From NCBI GenBank assembly GCA_000466585.1, contig KE993494.1, forward strand, positions 1 to 64,000: a DNA stretch of 64,000 nucleotides, in the 5' to 3' direction. This DNA comes from Clostridiales bacterium oral taxon 876 str. F0540 (GTDB taxonomy: Bacteria; Bacillota; Clostridia; Clostridiales; Clostridiaceae). Position numbers and translations under genes: made by a program. This document shows, piece after piece, positions 33,500-42,487 of the stretch (within the stretch, counting starts at the first letter, position 1; each line of letters begins with the position of its first letter). Below the pieces are notes generated by a model, which had not been told where the DNA came from, made no database searches, and saw only the letters and a program-made list of their open reading frames with translations.

Positions 33500-34735
33500 T
33501 CATCTATTTAAAAGCTCTCTTCTTAGCCAGTCTAGTATATTTACTACTGTACGGTTCCTTACCTTTTGTCTGTCGCCTGACATATTAAGCTTTCTGACCT
33601 TAGTTTCACCGTTTATGTGCATTCCCACATAAACAAGCCCTACAGGCTTCTCTTCAGTTCCTCCGCCTGGTCCTGCTATTCCTGTTACAGAGATCCCTAT
33701 ATTTGTTCCTGCTGCTCTTGCTATTCCAATTGCCATCTCTCTAGCTGTTTCTTCGCTTACTGCACCATACTTTTGTAGTGTTTCTCCCTTAACTCCAAGT
33801 CTTTTCATCTTAGCTTCATTGCTGTAAGTCACAGCACCTTCCATGAAAACTGTTGAAATTCCTGGGTAATTTATTAAGGTTCCTGCAAGAAGTCCTCCTG
33901 TGCAAGACTCAGCTGTAGCAATAGTCAAGTTTTTCTTAACAAGCATTTCTCCTACAACAAAATCCAAAGAAGTTTCGCCTTCAGCATAGATATTATCTCC
34001 AAGTCTTTCTCGTATCTCTTTTTCCATAGGAACAATTAGCTTTTCTGCTTCCTCTTTAGTATTTGCTTTAGCAGTTATCCTAAGTATTGCTTCAAAATCC
34101 TTTGCATAGGGGGCAACTGTTGGATTTGTCTGTTTATCTATAATATCTTGAACCTTCTCTGCCATCGCACTTTCTCCAAGCCCGGAAACTCTCAATATTT
34201 TTGAAACTAATATACCCTCCGAAAACTTTTGCAAATATCTCACTGCATGATTATCAAACATTGGAATCATTTCCTTAGGTGGTCCCGGAAGCATGATTAA
34301 GACCTTATTATTTTCCTCTATTATACATCCCGGTGCAGTTCCATTTGGATTTGGAAGTACTGCAGCTCCTTCCGGAATGAGTGCTTGTTTTTTGTTGCCT
34401 TCACTCATAGTTCTGTTTAGTCTTCTAAAATAATCTTCTATGTATTCTAACGATTCATCATGTATAACTAGTTCTTTATTAAAATACTTTGCTCCTGTTT
34501 CTTTTGTTAAATCATCCTTAGTAGGTCCTAAACCACCTGTTGCTATCACTATGTCAGCCCTTTCAAAAGCTTGTGCATACGCCTTTAAAAGTCTTTCTTC
34601 ATTATCTCCAACCACAGTCTGATAGTAAACCGATATTCCTAAATCAGCAAGTCTTTTAGAAAGATACTGGGCATTTGTATTTACTATATCACCCAGAAGT
34701 ATTTCTGTTCCTACTGCTAAAATCTCTGCCTTCAT
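33500..34735 (-). CDS. cinA: CinA-like competence/damage-inducible protein
   Basis: 411 residues, full length. The N-terminal molybdopterin-binding-like COG1058 domain begins MKAEILAVGTEILLGDIVNT and includes TGGLGPTKDDLTKE; the C-terminal nicotinamide-nucleotide amidase (PncC) domain has TIATAESCTGGLLAGTLINY, SVTGIAGPGGGTEEKPVGLV and RQKVRNRT. Members deamidate NMN and may cleave ADP-ribose. Stand-alone, with GGAGGG upstream. Confidence 0.93.
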   Translation of the reverse strand: MKAEILAVGTEILLGDIVNTNAQYLSKRLADLGISVYYQTVVGDNEERLLKAYAQAFERADIVIATGGLGPTKDDLTKETGAKYFNKELVIHDESLEYIEDYFRRLNRTMSEGNKKQALIPEGAAVLPNPNGTAPGCIIEENNKVLIMLPGPPKEMIPMFDNHAVRYLQKFSEGILVSKILRVSGLGESAMAEKVQDIIDKQTNPTVAPYAKDFEAILRITAKANTKEEAEKLIVPMEKEIRERLGDNIYAEGETSLDFVVGEMLVKKNLTIATAESCTGGLLAGTLINYPGISTVFMEGAVTYSNEAKMKRLGVKGETLQKYGAVSEETAREMAIGIARAAGTNIGISVTGIAGPGGGTEEKPVGLVYVGMHINGETKVRKLNMSGDRQKVRNRTVVNILDWLRRELLNR

Positions 34736-34875
34736 AGATATGTCTCCCTCCTATATTCTTTTGCATGCTATATTCAAGCCCTCACCACAAAGTATTATTT
34801 GTTTTTTCATATAAAAATTGTATAGCAATTACACTCACTACACAATCAGTTCTTTACAATTATTTATTAATTCAT

Positions 34876-35577
34876 TTAGTACTTCCATCTATAATGTCCA
34901 TAAATATTAGGTGCCCAATAAACCAAACTGCTGCTTTCCTTAGCATGAGGGGTTGTATTATGAATTACTTTAGGCACTCCATCCTTATCTCTTTTATCTG
35001 AAACAATGGCTACATGCTCAAAAGGCTGCATTATAATAACTATATCTCCAGGCTGCCACTGCTTAAGGTTATCTACATCAAAGGGCTTAAGTTCTCTGGT
35101 TAAGCTTTCAGCATTCCTCTTTAAAAATACATCAAGGTTTTTAACCCTTCTAAAATCTATATTGGGATCCGGTTTTCCATTTACCCTTGTGTATAGACTC
35201 ATATTTTGCTTAATATCTTTATCTATCAAAGTTTTTAAATCTATTCCTGCGCCTTTAAGCCCTCTCCATACAACATCGGTGCATACTCCTTCATTGTCCG
35301 GAGGATACCCTCCAACATAATAGGCATCCTTATATAAGGTCTCGTTCTCTGCTTCTTTTCTGGCTGTATTAACTATATCTATACTGTCAGGAGTTCCGTT
35401 TTTATTCTTGTCTATCTTAGAATACTCCTCAGGTACTTCCACTCCTTTAATATTTTTCACATGCTTAAGCCCCAGCTCCAGATAATATTTAATATTTATA
35501 TCATATTTAACTATAGCAAAAATCCCTGCACAAGCAATTATCAATAACGCTATTAGAACATAAATAAACCTTTTCAT
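34876..35577 (-). CDS. DUF1287 family, NlpC/P60-like amidase, membrane-anchored
   Basis: 233 residues. An N-terminal membrane helix (IYVLIALLIIACAGIFAIVK) is followed by an extracytoplasmic DUF1287 domain: TLYKDAYYVGGYPPDNEGVC with the probable catalytic Cys, TDVVWRGLKGAGIDL, QWQPGDIVII and the His of FEHVAIVSDKR, then VIHNT. It probably hydrolyses peptidoglycan peptides outside the cell. It diverges from the VanY-like gene, with about 205 bp between. Confidence 0.8.
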   Translation of the reverse strand: MKRFIYVLIALLIIACAGIFAIVKYDINIKYYLELGLKHVKNIKGVEVPEEYSKIDKNKNGTPDSIDIVNTARKEAENETLYKDAYYVGGYPPDNEGVCTDVVWRGLKGAGIDLKTLIDKDIKQNMSLYTRVNGKPDPNIDFRRVKNLDVFLKRNAESLTRELKPFDVDNLKQWQPGDIVIIMQPFEHVAIVSDKRDKDGVPKVIHNTTPHAKESSSLVYWAPNIYGHYRWKY

Positions 35578-35704
35578 ACCCTACCCCCAATTAACCCTTT
35601 GTATTTATAATACTTCACCCAATATATAAATTATACACAAAATAAAAATATAAAAGTGTTCAAACTTCCAATTTACTTCATTTTGATATTTTTTACGAGA
35701 ACGT

Positions 35705-35726
35705 TACAACTTTGATACAAATAATG
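35705..35726 (+). promoter_or_regulatory. Envelope-regulon box, copy 1 (OmpR/PhoP-like repeat)
   Basis: TACAA-CTTTGA-TACAA: two TACAA half-sites at 11-bp spacing. The full 22-bp box matches the one at 36626-36647 in 20 positions. It lies 57 bp upstream of the VanY-like gene. Confidence 0.65.
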
Positions 35727-35782
35727 AATAACTTCAAAATACTCCCAATTTACACTTGTGTGTATAAAAGGAGTGTGATGAT

Positions 35783-36604
35783 ATGAAAAAACCATTATAT
35801 ATTTTATCATTAATTGTAATTTTGGTGCTAACATTAGGTTCTACAAAACAATTTTTTACTAGCGAGAAGAAACAAATAGAAGCTAGTAAAGATGACAAAT
35901 CTAAGGAACTAAATTCTTCAAGTATTAAAAATAATCCACCTATTTCAACTGGTATAGATTCAAATAACAAGACTACTACACCTATTTATACTAATACACA
36001 TAAAGAATCTGATGCTGTTAACACCTCTGCAAGAGTCTCAACAACTGCTTCCTTGCTTGTAAATAGAAACAATAGATTAGCTAAGGATTTTGTTCCTAAA
36101 TCTTTGAGAATTCCAAATGTAAAATATATATCGTATGCTGATCCTAAAGTTAAACAAATGGATATTGAAGCTGCTACAGCATTAGAAAGTCTATTTGACG
36201 CTGCAAAATCAGATAGTGTAACTCTTCTTGCTGTATCAGGCTATAGAACCTATTCCTACCAAGAAAAACTTTATGATAACAAGGTGTCTTCTGCTGGTCA
36301 AAAGGAGGCGGATAAATATGTAGCGCAGCCAGGTGCTAGTGAACACCAAACAGGTTTAGCGATGGATGTGCTTTCCAATGAATATACGTCTTTAGATGAT
36401 GGCTTTGATAAAACAAAAGCATTCAAATGGCTTGACAAAAACTGCAGTAAATATGGTTTTATTATTCGATATCCAAAAGATAAAGAGAATATTACTGGTT
36501 ATAATTATGAACCTTGGCATATAAGATATGTAGGCGCAGCTGAGGCCTCTGAAATATCACAGAAACATATTACTCTTGAAGAATACTTAGATAAAAATAA
36601 ATAG
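35783..36604 (+). CDS. VanY-like D-alanyl-D-alanine carboxypeptidase
   Basis: 273 residues. N-terminal hydrophobic segment (YILSLIVILVLTLG) as signal or anchor, a 90-residue serine/threonine/asparagine-rich linker, then the M15B domain: AVSGYRTYSYQEKLY, zinc ligands H188 and D195 in GASEHQTGLAMDV, and H246 in EPWHIRYVG with E243 as base. It trims the terminal D-Ala from peptidoglycan stem peptides outside the cell. It has an AAGGAG ribosome binding site and is the first gene of the plus-strand envelope group. Confidence 0.9.
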   Translation: MKKPLYILSLIVILVLTLGSTKQFFTSEKKQIEASKDDKSKELNSSSIKNNPPISTGIDSNNKTTTPIYTNTHKESDAVNTSARVSTTASLLVNRNNRLAKDFVPKSLRIPNVKYISYADPKVKQMDIEAATALESLFDAAKSDSVTLLAVSGYRTYSYQEKLYDNKVSSAGQKEADKYVAQPGASEHQTGLAMDVLSNEYTSLDDGFDKTKAFKWLDKNCSKYGFIIRYPKDKENITGYNYEPWHIRYVGAAEASEISQKHITLEEYLDKNK

Positions 36605-36625
36605 AGAGTTTTTATAGTAATGATT

Positions 36626-36647
36626 TTACAACTTTGAAACAAGTAAT
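36626..36647 (+). promoter_or_regulatory. Envelope-regulon box, copy 2
   Basis: TACAA-CTTTGA-AACAA: same layout as the box at 35705, 20 of 22 bases identical. It lies 59 bp upstream of the NAGPA gene, almost the same distance as copy 1 from its gene. Confidence 0.65.
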
Positions 36648-36706
36648 ATATATTTTTGTAATCTTAATAAGATAGTATTATTTTATTAAGATTAAGGAGA
36701 GTGAAA

Positions 36707-37732
36707 ATGAAATCAAACATCATTAATAAGAGCAAAACTAATAAAGCAGGACTTTTTAAAAAGCTTGCTTTATTTTTAATATTGGAATTTGTATTTACTT
36801 CTATTACCTTTCCATTTTATGCCTTCTATGGCCCCTTTAAAAAAGTAAGAAATATGCTAGTGGGTTTATCTATTTCTACAGGAAATCATAGATATATAGC
36901 TAAAGCTTTTTTCAATGACAATGATATCAATAAAATAATTCAAGAAAATAACGAAGATTTAAACGCCTCGATGGAGAATTATAATGCTTCGGAAGAAAAA
37001 AAAATTAAGATAAAACACACTGATTCTTCAATAGAAAGGATAGACATTAATAACAGCAAATTTAATGGTATTGCTTTAATAATAAATGACCCGACAAAAG
37101 TTAAGGTCGGTTTCTCTTCAAAGCTTGGACAATCTGGCGAGACTGTATCTGATATGTCCAGACGCTACAATGCTATTGCTGCTATAAATGGAGGTGGATA
37201 CTCAGATGTGTCGCCAAATGGCAAAACTGGCGGTATAGGTGGTACCCCTATAGGAATTATGATTTCTAAAGGTAAGGTACTATACCCAAAACAAACCGAA
37301 AAATATAGTCTTGAAGAGGCTTGTGTTTTTGCCATTGATAATAAAGGACATATGTATGTAGGAAAAGCAAGTGTAAATGACCTTATAAAAAAAAATACCC
37401 AGGAAGCTATTTCATTTGGTCCTACTCTTATAGTTGATGGTAAGCCATATATTTCAGAAAACTCAGTAGGCGGTATTAATCCTAGAACAGCAATTGGGCA
37501 AAGAAAGGATGGCAGCATAATACTGCTCACAATTGATGGAAGGCAAGGATTAAAATTAGGCGCTACATTAAAAGATGTGCAAAACATTATGCTCCAATTT
37601 GATGCTGTGAATGCGATGTGTCTAGATGGAGGCGGATCTACCGCTATGTATTATAAAGATGAAATTATAAATAATCCCTCTAGTATTACCGGAGAAAGAG
37701 CCATCCCTAATATAGTATATGTTGAGAATTAA
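36707..37732 (+). CDS. Exported NAGPA-domain phosphodiester glycosidase
   Basis: 341 residues from ATG 36707; AAGGAGA is at the right distance, while the GTG six bases earlier abuts it. An N-terminal membrane helix (KLALFLILEFVFTSITFPFY) anchors it. The phosphodiester glycosidase domain shows YNAIAAINGGGYSD, PIGIMISKGKVLYP, SFGPTLIVDGKPYI, NPRTAIGQRKDGSIILLTID and the closing CLDGGGSTAMYY. These domains remove sugars linked by phosphodiesters and in Firmicutes act on the cell wall or teichoic-acid-type polymers. Confidence 0.88.
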   Translation: MKSNIINKSKTNKAGLFKKLALFLILEFVFTSITFPFYAFYGPFKKVRNMLVGLSISTGNHRYIAKAFFNDNDINKIIQENNEDLNASMENYNASEEKKIKIKHTDSSIERIDINNSKFNGIALIINDPTKVKVGFSSKLGQSGETVSDMSRRYNAIAAINGGGYSDVSPNGKTGGIGGTPIGIMISKGKVLYPKQTEKYSLEEACVFAIDNKGHMYVGKASVNDLIKKNTQEAISFGPTLIVDGKPYISENSVGGINPRTAIGQRKDGSIILLTIDGRQGLKLGATLKDVQNIMLQFDAVNAMCLDGGGSTAMYYKDEIINNPSSITGERAIPNIVYVEN

Positions 37733-37743
37733 GGAGAGAACTT

Positions 37744-38805
37744 ATGAAAAACTTTAGAATTATTTTTATTTGTGTTGTAATATCATTTGTATTACAAACT
37801 ATAATATTATATTATTTTAGTAATTATTACTTTACAAATGATACTCATGTTAATTATAAACAGGTAGATTTACAGCCTGTTACTTCAAAAAAACTTGAAA
37901 TACCATTTGAGCAAAATGCCGAAAAAATTACTTTATCACCCAGTGGAAAATATTGTTCATATTATCTAGATAAGAAATTAAATATAATTAATTTATATGA
38001 TGGAAGTAGACGCACATTAGATTTGGAAAAAGACATAGATAACTATTACTTTAAATGGCACGACTCAGAAGATAGAATGATAATATCTGAGAAAATAACT
38101 ATAGGGAATAAATCAGGCATAAAAATTTATAACTATAATCCCAAAAATAATACAAAACTAGAGGCTTTAAATTATAATAATATCAGTGAAATTTATAGCC
38201 TGCCAGTTTCAACAGCAACTATCACAGATATCAAGCTAAACACTATGAATACTATCATGTATCTTAAAGCTTCAAATCATAAGGACACGCAATATCTTGA
38301 AAGACTCGATATATCTGAGGGTATAAAAAAATTACCTGTAAAATCAACAAACATAAGAGAATTTTTTGTTCTTAAGCAAAAAGATGAATTAATTTATGAA
38401 AATCTTATTGATAAAAAATTATATGTAACAGATAAATCAAGGAACAAAGAAATATATGTTTCAGGCTATAATAACTTGAAGCTTTTATATGTTGATAAAA
38501 GCGATGAGGTTTTTATTGGACAAATTCAAGACAACATGATTACAAAAATATTCAAAAAAAATTTTGACGAAGTCCTAGATAATAATAAGTCTTGGGAAAT
38601 CATAAATTTATCTAAATCCGTTTCTGAAAATGAATTACATATACTAAATTCAGGTAAAATATATGTGCTTGATAAGCTTGAACATACTGCTGAAAATATT
38701 GAAAATGGTACTAAAATCTCTTTTAGAGGAGACTACTTATATATAAACGACAGTGGAATACTTTCCTCCACTAATCAAAAACTTACCCTAACATCATATG
38801 ATTAG
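37744..38805 (+). CDS. Membrane-anchored protein of unknown function, possible beta-propeller
   Basis: 353 residues. One N-terminal membrane helix (FRIIFICVVISFVLQTIILY), then an extracytoplasmic domain with repeated strand motifs such as KITLSPSGKYCSYYLDKKLN, YYFKWHDSEDRMIIS and RLDISEGIKKLP, which look like TolB/WD-type propeller blades. No catalytic motif. It lies 11 bp after the NAGPA gene and before the kinase, so it may monitor the envelope for this two-component system. Confidence 0.6.
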   Translation: MKNFRIIFICVVISFVLQTIILYYFSNYYFTNDTHVNYKQVDLQPVTSKKLEIPFEQNAEKITLSPSGKYCSYYLDKKLNIINLYDGSRRTLDLEKDIDNYYFKWHDSEDRMIISEKITIGNKSGIKIYNYNPKNNTKLEALNYNNISEIYSLPVSTATITDIKLNTMNTIMYLKASNHKDTQYLERLDISEGIKKLPVKSTNIREFFVLKQKDELIYENLIDKKLYVTDKSRNKEIYVSGYNNLKLLYVDKSDEVFIGQIQDNMITKIFKKNFDEVLDNNKSWEIINLSKSVSENELHILNSGKIYVLDKLEHTAENIENGTKISFRGDYLYINDSGILSSTNQKLTLTSYD

Positions 38806-38837
38806 TAAATAATACCTATAAGGATAATGGTGAGAGC

Positions 38838-40280
38838 ATGAAGTTTTGGAAGAGAATATTTATATATTCAATGGCATTGTTTTTAATAATCTTTAATGGT
38901 GCAGGAGTGTTTATTATCGAAAATATTCACAAAAGAAGCCTTGATAGGACTATCAAAACAGCAATTGATGAACATAAAGTTATGGAGGGAACAATTTATC
39001 TTAATATAGATTCAACATATACTACTGATGCCAATTCAAAAAATCAGCTTAAAGACTGGCTTGCTTTAGTAGTTACAGGGTATACTACTAATGATTCAAC
39101 GGCACAGGATGCTTTGGAATTTTATGATGATAATAATAATCTGATTTTTTCCAGGAACAATGTAACTTTAAATATGCCAAGGCCAGAAATAACTGAAGCA
39201 AAATTGAACGAGCGCTTTTTTATAATCAGAGATATTGATAATATTCATTATCTTTTTGTTAGTTCTAAATTCATTTTGCAAAATAGTACAATTAAGCTAA
39301 TTATAACAAAAGATATTAATTCTATTTATATTGAAAGAACTAAAAACTATAATCTTTTCTTTATGCTTGATGGTGTGGTATTTGCTTTACTTGCTATTGG
39401 AATGTACTTAATTGCCAAAAGAGTCACAAAACCAATAGACAAGCTAACCGAGGCCTCTAAAGAAATAGCTTATGGAAATTATTCTAAAAGGGTTCAATTT
39501 AAACCCAGAAAAGATGAAATAGGCGCTTTAGCTGAAAACTTTAATCTAATGGTACAAGCTACTGAAGATACGATAGAAGAACTACAAAATATGAACAGCT
39601 CTAAGCAGAGATTTATTGATAGTTTAACTCATGAGCTAAAGACTCCGCTTACATCCATAATTGGCTATTCAGATTTGCTTCTAAAAGGAAACATAAATGA
39701 AGATATTAAATTTACAGCTTTGAATTATATTAGTTCTGAATCTAGGAGATTGGAAAAGCTTAATTCGACGCTGCTAAAACTTATACTAATCAAACGAGAA
39801 GATCTAAACTTTGAGAATTTATCCTTGAGAGATTGCATTATTAGTGCTTGCAGAAGCCTGAGTTATAAAGTCAACAGTAAAAATTTAAGCTTGAATATAG
39901 ATATACAAGATACTGAAATAATTGCTGATAAGCAGCTTATTGTAGTCCTTTTTATAAACATTTTAGATAATGCTATTAAAGCCTCAGAGAATAACGAAAT
40001 TATTGATATAACAGGTAACTTTCTAGGTAATTCTTCAATGTATCAGCTATCTTTTAAAGATTATGGTATAGGTATACCTAAAGAAGATCTAACTAAGATT
40101 AGGGAACCTTTCTACATGGTTGATAAAGCCCGAGATAGGGCTAAATGCGGAGTTGGATTAGGCTTAGCTATATGTGATGAGATATGCAAAACTCATAATA
40201 TTGAATTAAGCATTTATAGCGAACAGGATAATGGTACTGAGGTGATTATTCAGTTTTTAAAGGAGAGCAATATATCATGA
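38838..40280 (+). CDS. Sensor histidine kinase
   Basis: 480 residues. Membrane helices at about 7-27 and 173-193 flank an extracytoplasmic sensor of about 145 residues, followed by a HAMP domain (KRVTKPIDKLTEASKEIAYG). Phosphoacceptor H265 in DSLTHELKTPLTSIIGY; ATP-binding boxes ILDNAIKAS (N), DYGIGIPKEDL (G1) and CGVGLGLAICDE (G2). It presumably phosphorylates the OmpR-type regulator encoded 680 bp downstream. Its last codons overlap the lipoprotein gene (ATGA). Confidence 0.93.
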   Translation: MKFWKRIFIYSMALFLIIFNGAGVFIIENIHKRSLDRTIKTAIDEHKVMEGTIYLNIDSTYTTDANSKNQLKDWLALVVTGYTTNDSTAQDALEFYDDNNNLIFSRNNVTLNMPRPEITEAKLNERFFIIRDIDNIHYLFVSSKFILQNSTIKLIITKDINSIYIERTKNYNLFFMLDGVVFALLAIGMYLIAKRVTKPIDKLTEASKEIAYGNYSKRVQFKPRKDEIGALAENFNLMVQATEDTIEELQNMNSSKQRFIDSLTHELKTPLTSIIGYSDLLLKGNINEDIKFTALNYISSESRRLEKLNSTLLKLILIKREDLNFENLSLRDCIISACRSLSYKVNSKNLSLNIDIQDTEIIADKQLIVVLFINILDNAIKASENNEIIDITGNFLGNSSMYQLSFKDYGIGIPKEDLTKIREPFYMVDKARDRAKCGVGLGLAICDEICKTHNIELSIYSEQDNGTEVIIQFLKESNIS

Positions 40281-40984
40281 AAAAATCAGTAAAAATATTA
40301 ATACCAGTACTATTAGTAATGATTCTTTCTATTTTTACGGGCTGTACCAAAACTTTAAATCACTATGAAGATAAACTATACTCTGAAAAAGCTTTATTAG
40401 AAGGTCAAGTTATCAATACTACTCCTACTAATGTTCTTACACGAGAAAATGCTATAAAAAAGGCCCTAGATATTTTTGAAAAAGGTTTAAATGTAAAAAT
40501 AGATAGGACTCAATTCTCAGAAAATATAAGGCTTTTAAAAGACGATACTGATAATAGTAACTTACAGTGGAGCATAACTTGGAAAAAAAACAATGAAAAA
40601 GCCTTTTATAGTTGTACACTAGATTCATCAACCGGGGAGGTAGTACAAATTCAATTAGCTGACCTCAATAAATTATATACAGAAAAACTGCCTCAACTAT
40701 CAACTACTGAAATCAGAAATATTATCACACCCTTTCTTGGGCAATTAAATATTAATGTTGCTGATTATAATGTTTCGGCACTAAATTCGTATAAGGATTC
40801 TAATTACTTATCACAATCTACAAATATTATAATCACTAATAAAAGTAACACAGAAAAATCTTATTTTTTAACTATTAATGCTGAAGACAAGATAGTTTCT
40901 GGATTCAACAGACTAAGCAAAAATGATCAACGTTCTATACAGGAGAAAATTAATAATGAAAAAAATTCTAGTAGTAGAAGATGA
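40277..40984 (+). CDS. Lipoprotein between kinase and regulator, PepSY-like
   Basis: 235 residues. Signal peptide MKKSVKILIPVLLVMILSIF ends in the lipobox FTGC. The body has two similar segments, RENAIKKALDIFEKGLNVK with YSCTLDSSTGEVVQI, and a second with YFLTINAEDKIVSGF, which resemble PepSY/YpeB-type modules known to inhibit or tune peptidases and kinases. The gene sits between kinase and regulator, overlapping both (4 bp and 29 bp), so it is probably an accessory factor of the system. Confidence 0.7.
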   Translation: MKKSVKILIPVLLVMILSIFTGCTKTLNHYEDKLYSEKALLEGQVINTTPTNVLTRENAIKKALDIFEKGLNVKIDRTQFSENIRLLKDDTDNSNLQWSITWKKNNEKAFYSCTLDSSTGEVVQIQLADLNKLYTEKLPQLSTTEIRNIITPFLGQLNINVADYNVSALNSYKDSNYLSQSTNIIITNKSNTEKSYFLTINAEDKIVSGFNRLSKNDQRSIQEKINNEKNSSSRR

Positions 40985-41609
40985 TAAAGCTATAAGTGAT
41001 TTAATTGCAATAAATTTAGAAATCATTGGATATAAGGTATATAAAGCTTTAGATGGCTCTATAGCAAAAAAACTTATAGAGGAAGAAAAGCTTGATCTCA
41101 TTCTTCTTGACGTAATGATTCCCAAGATTGATGGCTTTACTCTTATTTCTCAAATTAAATATAAAAATGTTCCTGTTATATTTGTCACAGCTAAGGAATC
41201 GGTGTTAGATAGAGTGACAGGCTTAAGGCTTGGTGCTGATGACTATATTGTGAAACCCTTTGAAACAATCGAACTTATAGCACGTATAGAAGCTGTTTTA
41301 AGAAGATATGACGATGGCCCGAAAAATATTGTATTTAATAATATCGAAGTGTTTAGTGATCAAAGAATAGTCAAGTTAGATGGTAAATTTGTTGAGCTTA
41401 CCTATAAGGAATATGACCTTTTAATATTATTTTTACAAAATAAAAATATTGCTCTTTCAAGAGAACAAATTCTCGAAAAAGTATGGGGGTTTGATTATGC
41501 CGGCGAAACAAGAACTGTAGATATCCATGTGCAGAGAATTAGAGATAAGCTTAATTTGAAAGCTAATATAAAAACAGTTTATAAAGTTGGTTATAGGCTT
41601 GAGAGTTAA
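40956..41609 (+). CDS. OmpR/PhoB-type response regulator
   Basis: 217 residues from ATG 40956 (AGGAGA upstream), inside the end of the lipoprotein gene. Receiver domain: acidic pair in ILVVEDDKAIS, phosphoacceptor D52 in LILLDVMIPKIDG, Thr/Lys in FVTAKES and YIVKPFE. C-terminal winged helix with LTYKEYDLLILFLQNK and ETRTVDIHVQRIRDKL. It is the candidate regulator for the repeated boxes upstream of the VanY- and NAGPA-type genes. Confidence 0.93.
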   Translation: MKKILVVEDDKAISDLIAINLEIIGYKVYKALDGSIAKKLIEEEKLDLILLDVMIPKIDGFTLISQIKYKNVPVIFVTAKESVLDRVTGLRLGADDYIVKPFETIELIARIEAVLRRYDDGPKNIVFNNIEVFSDQRIVKLDGKFVELTYKEYDLLILFLQNKNIALSREQILEKVWGFDYAGETRTVDIHVQRIRDKLNLKANIKTVYKVGYRLES

Positions 41610-41612
41610 GTA

Positions 41613-41643
41613 AAAAGTAGGTGCTGTTAAAACACCTACTTTT
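41613..41643. terminator. Bidirectional terminator between converging genes
   Basis: AAAAGTAGGTG and CACCTACTTTT pair around a 9-nt loop, between the end of the response regulator gene and the end of the superoxide dismutase gene. Confidence 0.9.
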
Positions 41644-41656
41644 AGTTCATTATATT

Positions 41657-42361
41657 TTATTTATACCTTTTCTCAACTTCATCCCAGTTTACAATCTTCC
41701 ACCAGTTATCTATGTAGTCTCCCCTCTTGTTTTGATATTTTAAGTAATATGCATGCTCCCAGACGTCAAGACCCATTATAGGTGTTGTTCCAACCATTAT
41801 AGGACTATCTTGATTTGGTGTGGATATAACTTTAAGCTTTCCATCTCTATCTTTTATAAGCCATGCCCATCCACTTCCAAATCTATTTAGAGCAGCAGTT
41901 TTAAATTCCTTTTTAAAATTATCAAAACTTCCAAAGCTCTTCACTATATCTTCTTTTAGCTTTCCTTTAGGCTCTCCACCTTTATCCTTGCCCATTATAG
42001 TCCAGAAAAGGCTGTGATTATAATGTCCGCCTCCATTATTTCTTATGGCTTCTTTTACATCATTAGGCAGCTTATCTAAATTGCTTAAAAGATATTCAAG
42101 AGATTTATCCTTAAGCTCCGGATACTTATTTACAGCTTCATTAAGCTTTTCAACATAAGCTGCGTGGTGCTTGTCATGATGTACCATCATTGTCTGAGTA
42201 TCTATGTATGGCTCTAAGGCATCGTAGCTGTAGGGAAGGTTAGGAAGTTTAAAAGGTCCTCCTGCAGGCTCACTTGCTCTTACAGAGCTAATAGGTATTA
42301 ATGCAATAGCTAGTGCTGCGCATAGTATGAAAAACAACTTTTTGATTTTTAAAACACTCAT
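41657..42361 (-). CDS. sodA: Fe/Mn superoxide dismutase with a signal peptide
   Basis: 234 residues: about 30 more than usual because of an N-terminal signal peptide, with hydrophobic FFILCAALAIALIPISSVRA and a cleavage site near RAS-EP. Metal ligands of the SodA/SodB family are all present: H61 in MVHHDKHHAAYV, the His in NHSLFW, and Asp and His in DVWEHAYYLKYQNKR. It would act at the cell surface or outside. Alone on the minus strand, with an own terminator. Confidence 0.92.
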   Translation of the reverse strand: MSVLKIKKLFFILCAALAIALIPISSVRASEPAGGPFKLPNLPYSYDALEPYIDTQTMMVHHDKHHAAYVEKLNEAVNKYPELKDKSLEYLLSNLDKLPNDVKEAIRNNGGGHYNHSLFWTIMGKDKGGEPKGKLKEDIVKSFGSFDNFKKEFKTAALNRFGSGWAWLIKDRDGKLKVISTPNQDSPIMVGTTPIMGLDVWEHAYYLKYQNKRGDYIDNWWKIVNWDEVEKRYK

Positions 42362-42487
42362 GGATATCCCTTCTTTCGCAAAAATTTATTTAAATTTACG
42401 TTATTGTTATACCCAAAACTGTTTTATATTATAAAAATCCTTAGATAAATAGTTATTTAGTCGTTTATCATCGCCTGCCACTGCTTC

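Noticed and set aside
42400..42425. ATTGTTATAC near 42405 as an attC end
   Set aside because: No matching inverted half or stem structure is found within 200 bp.
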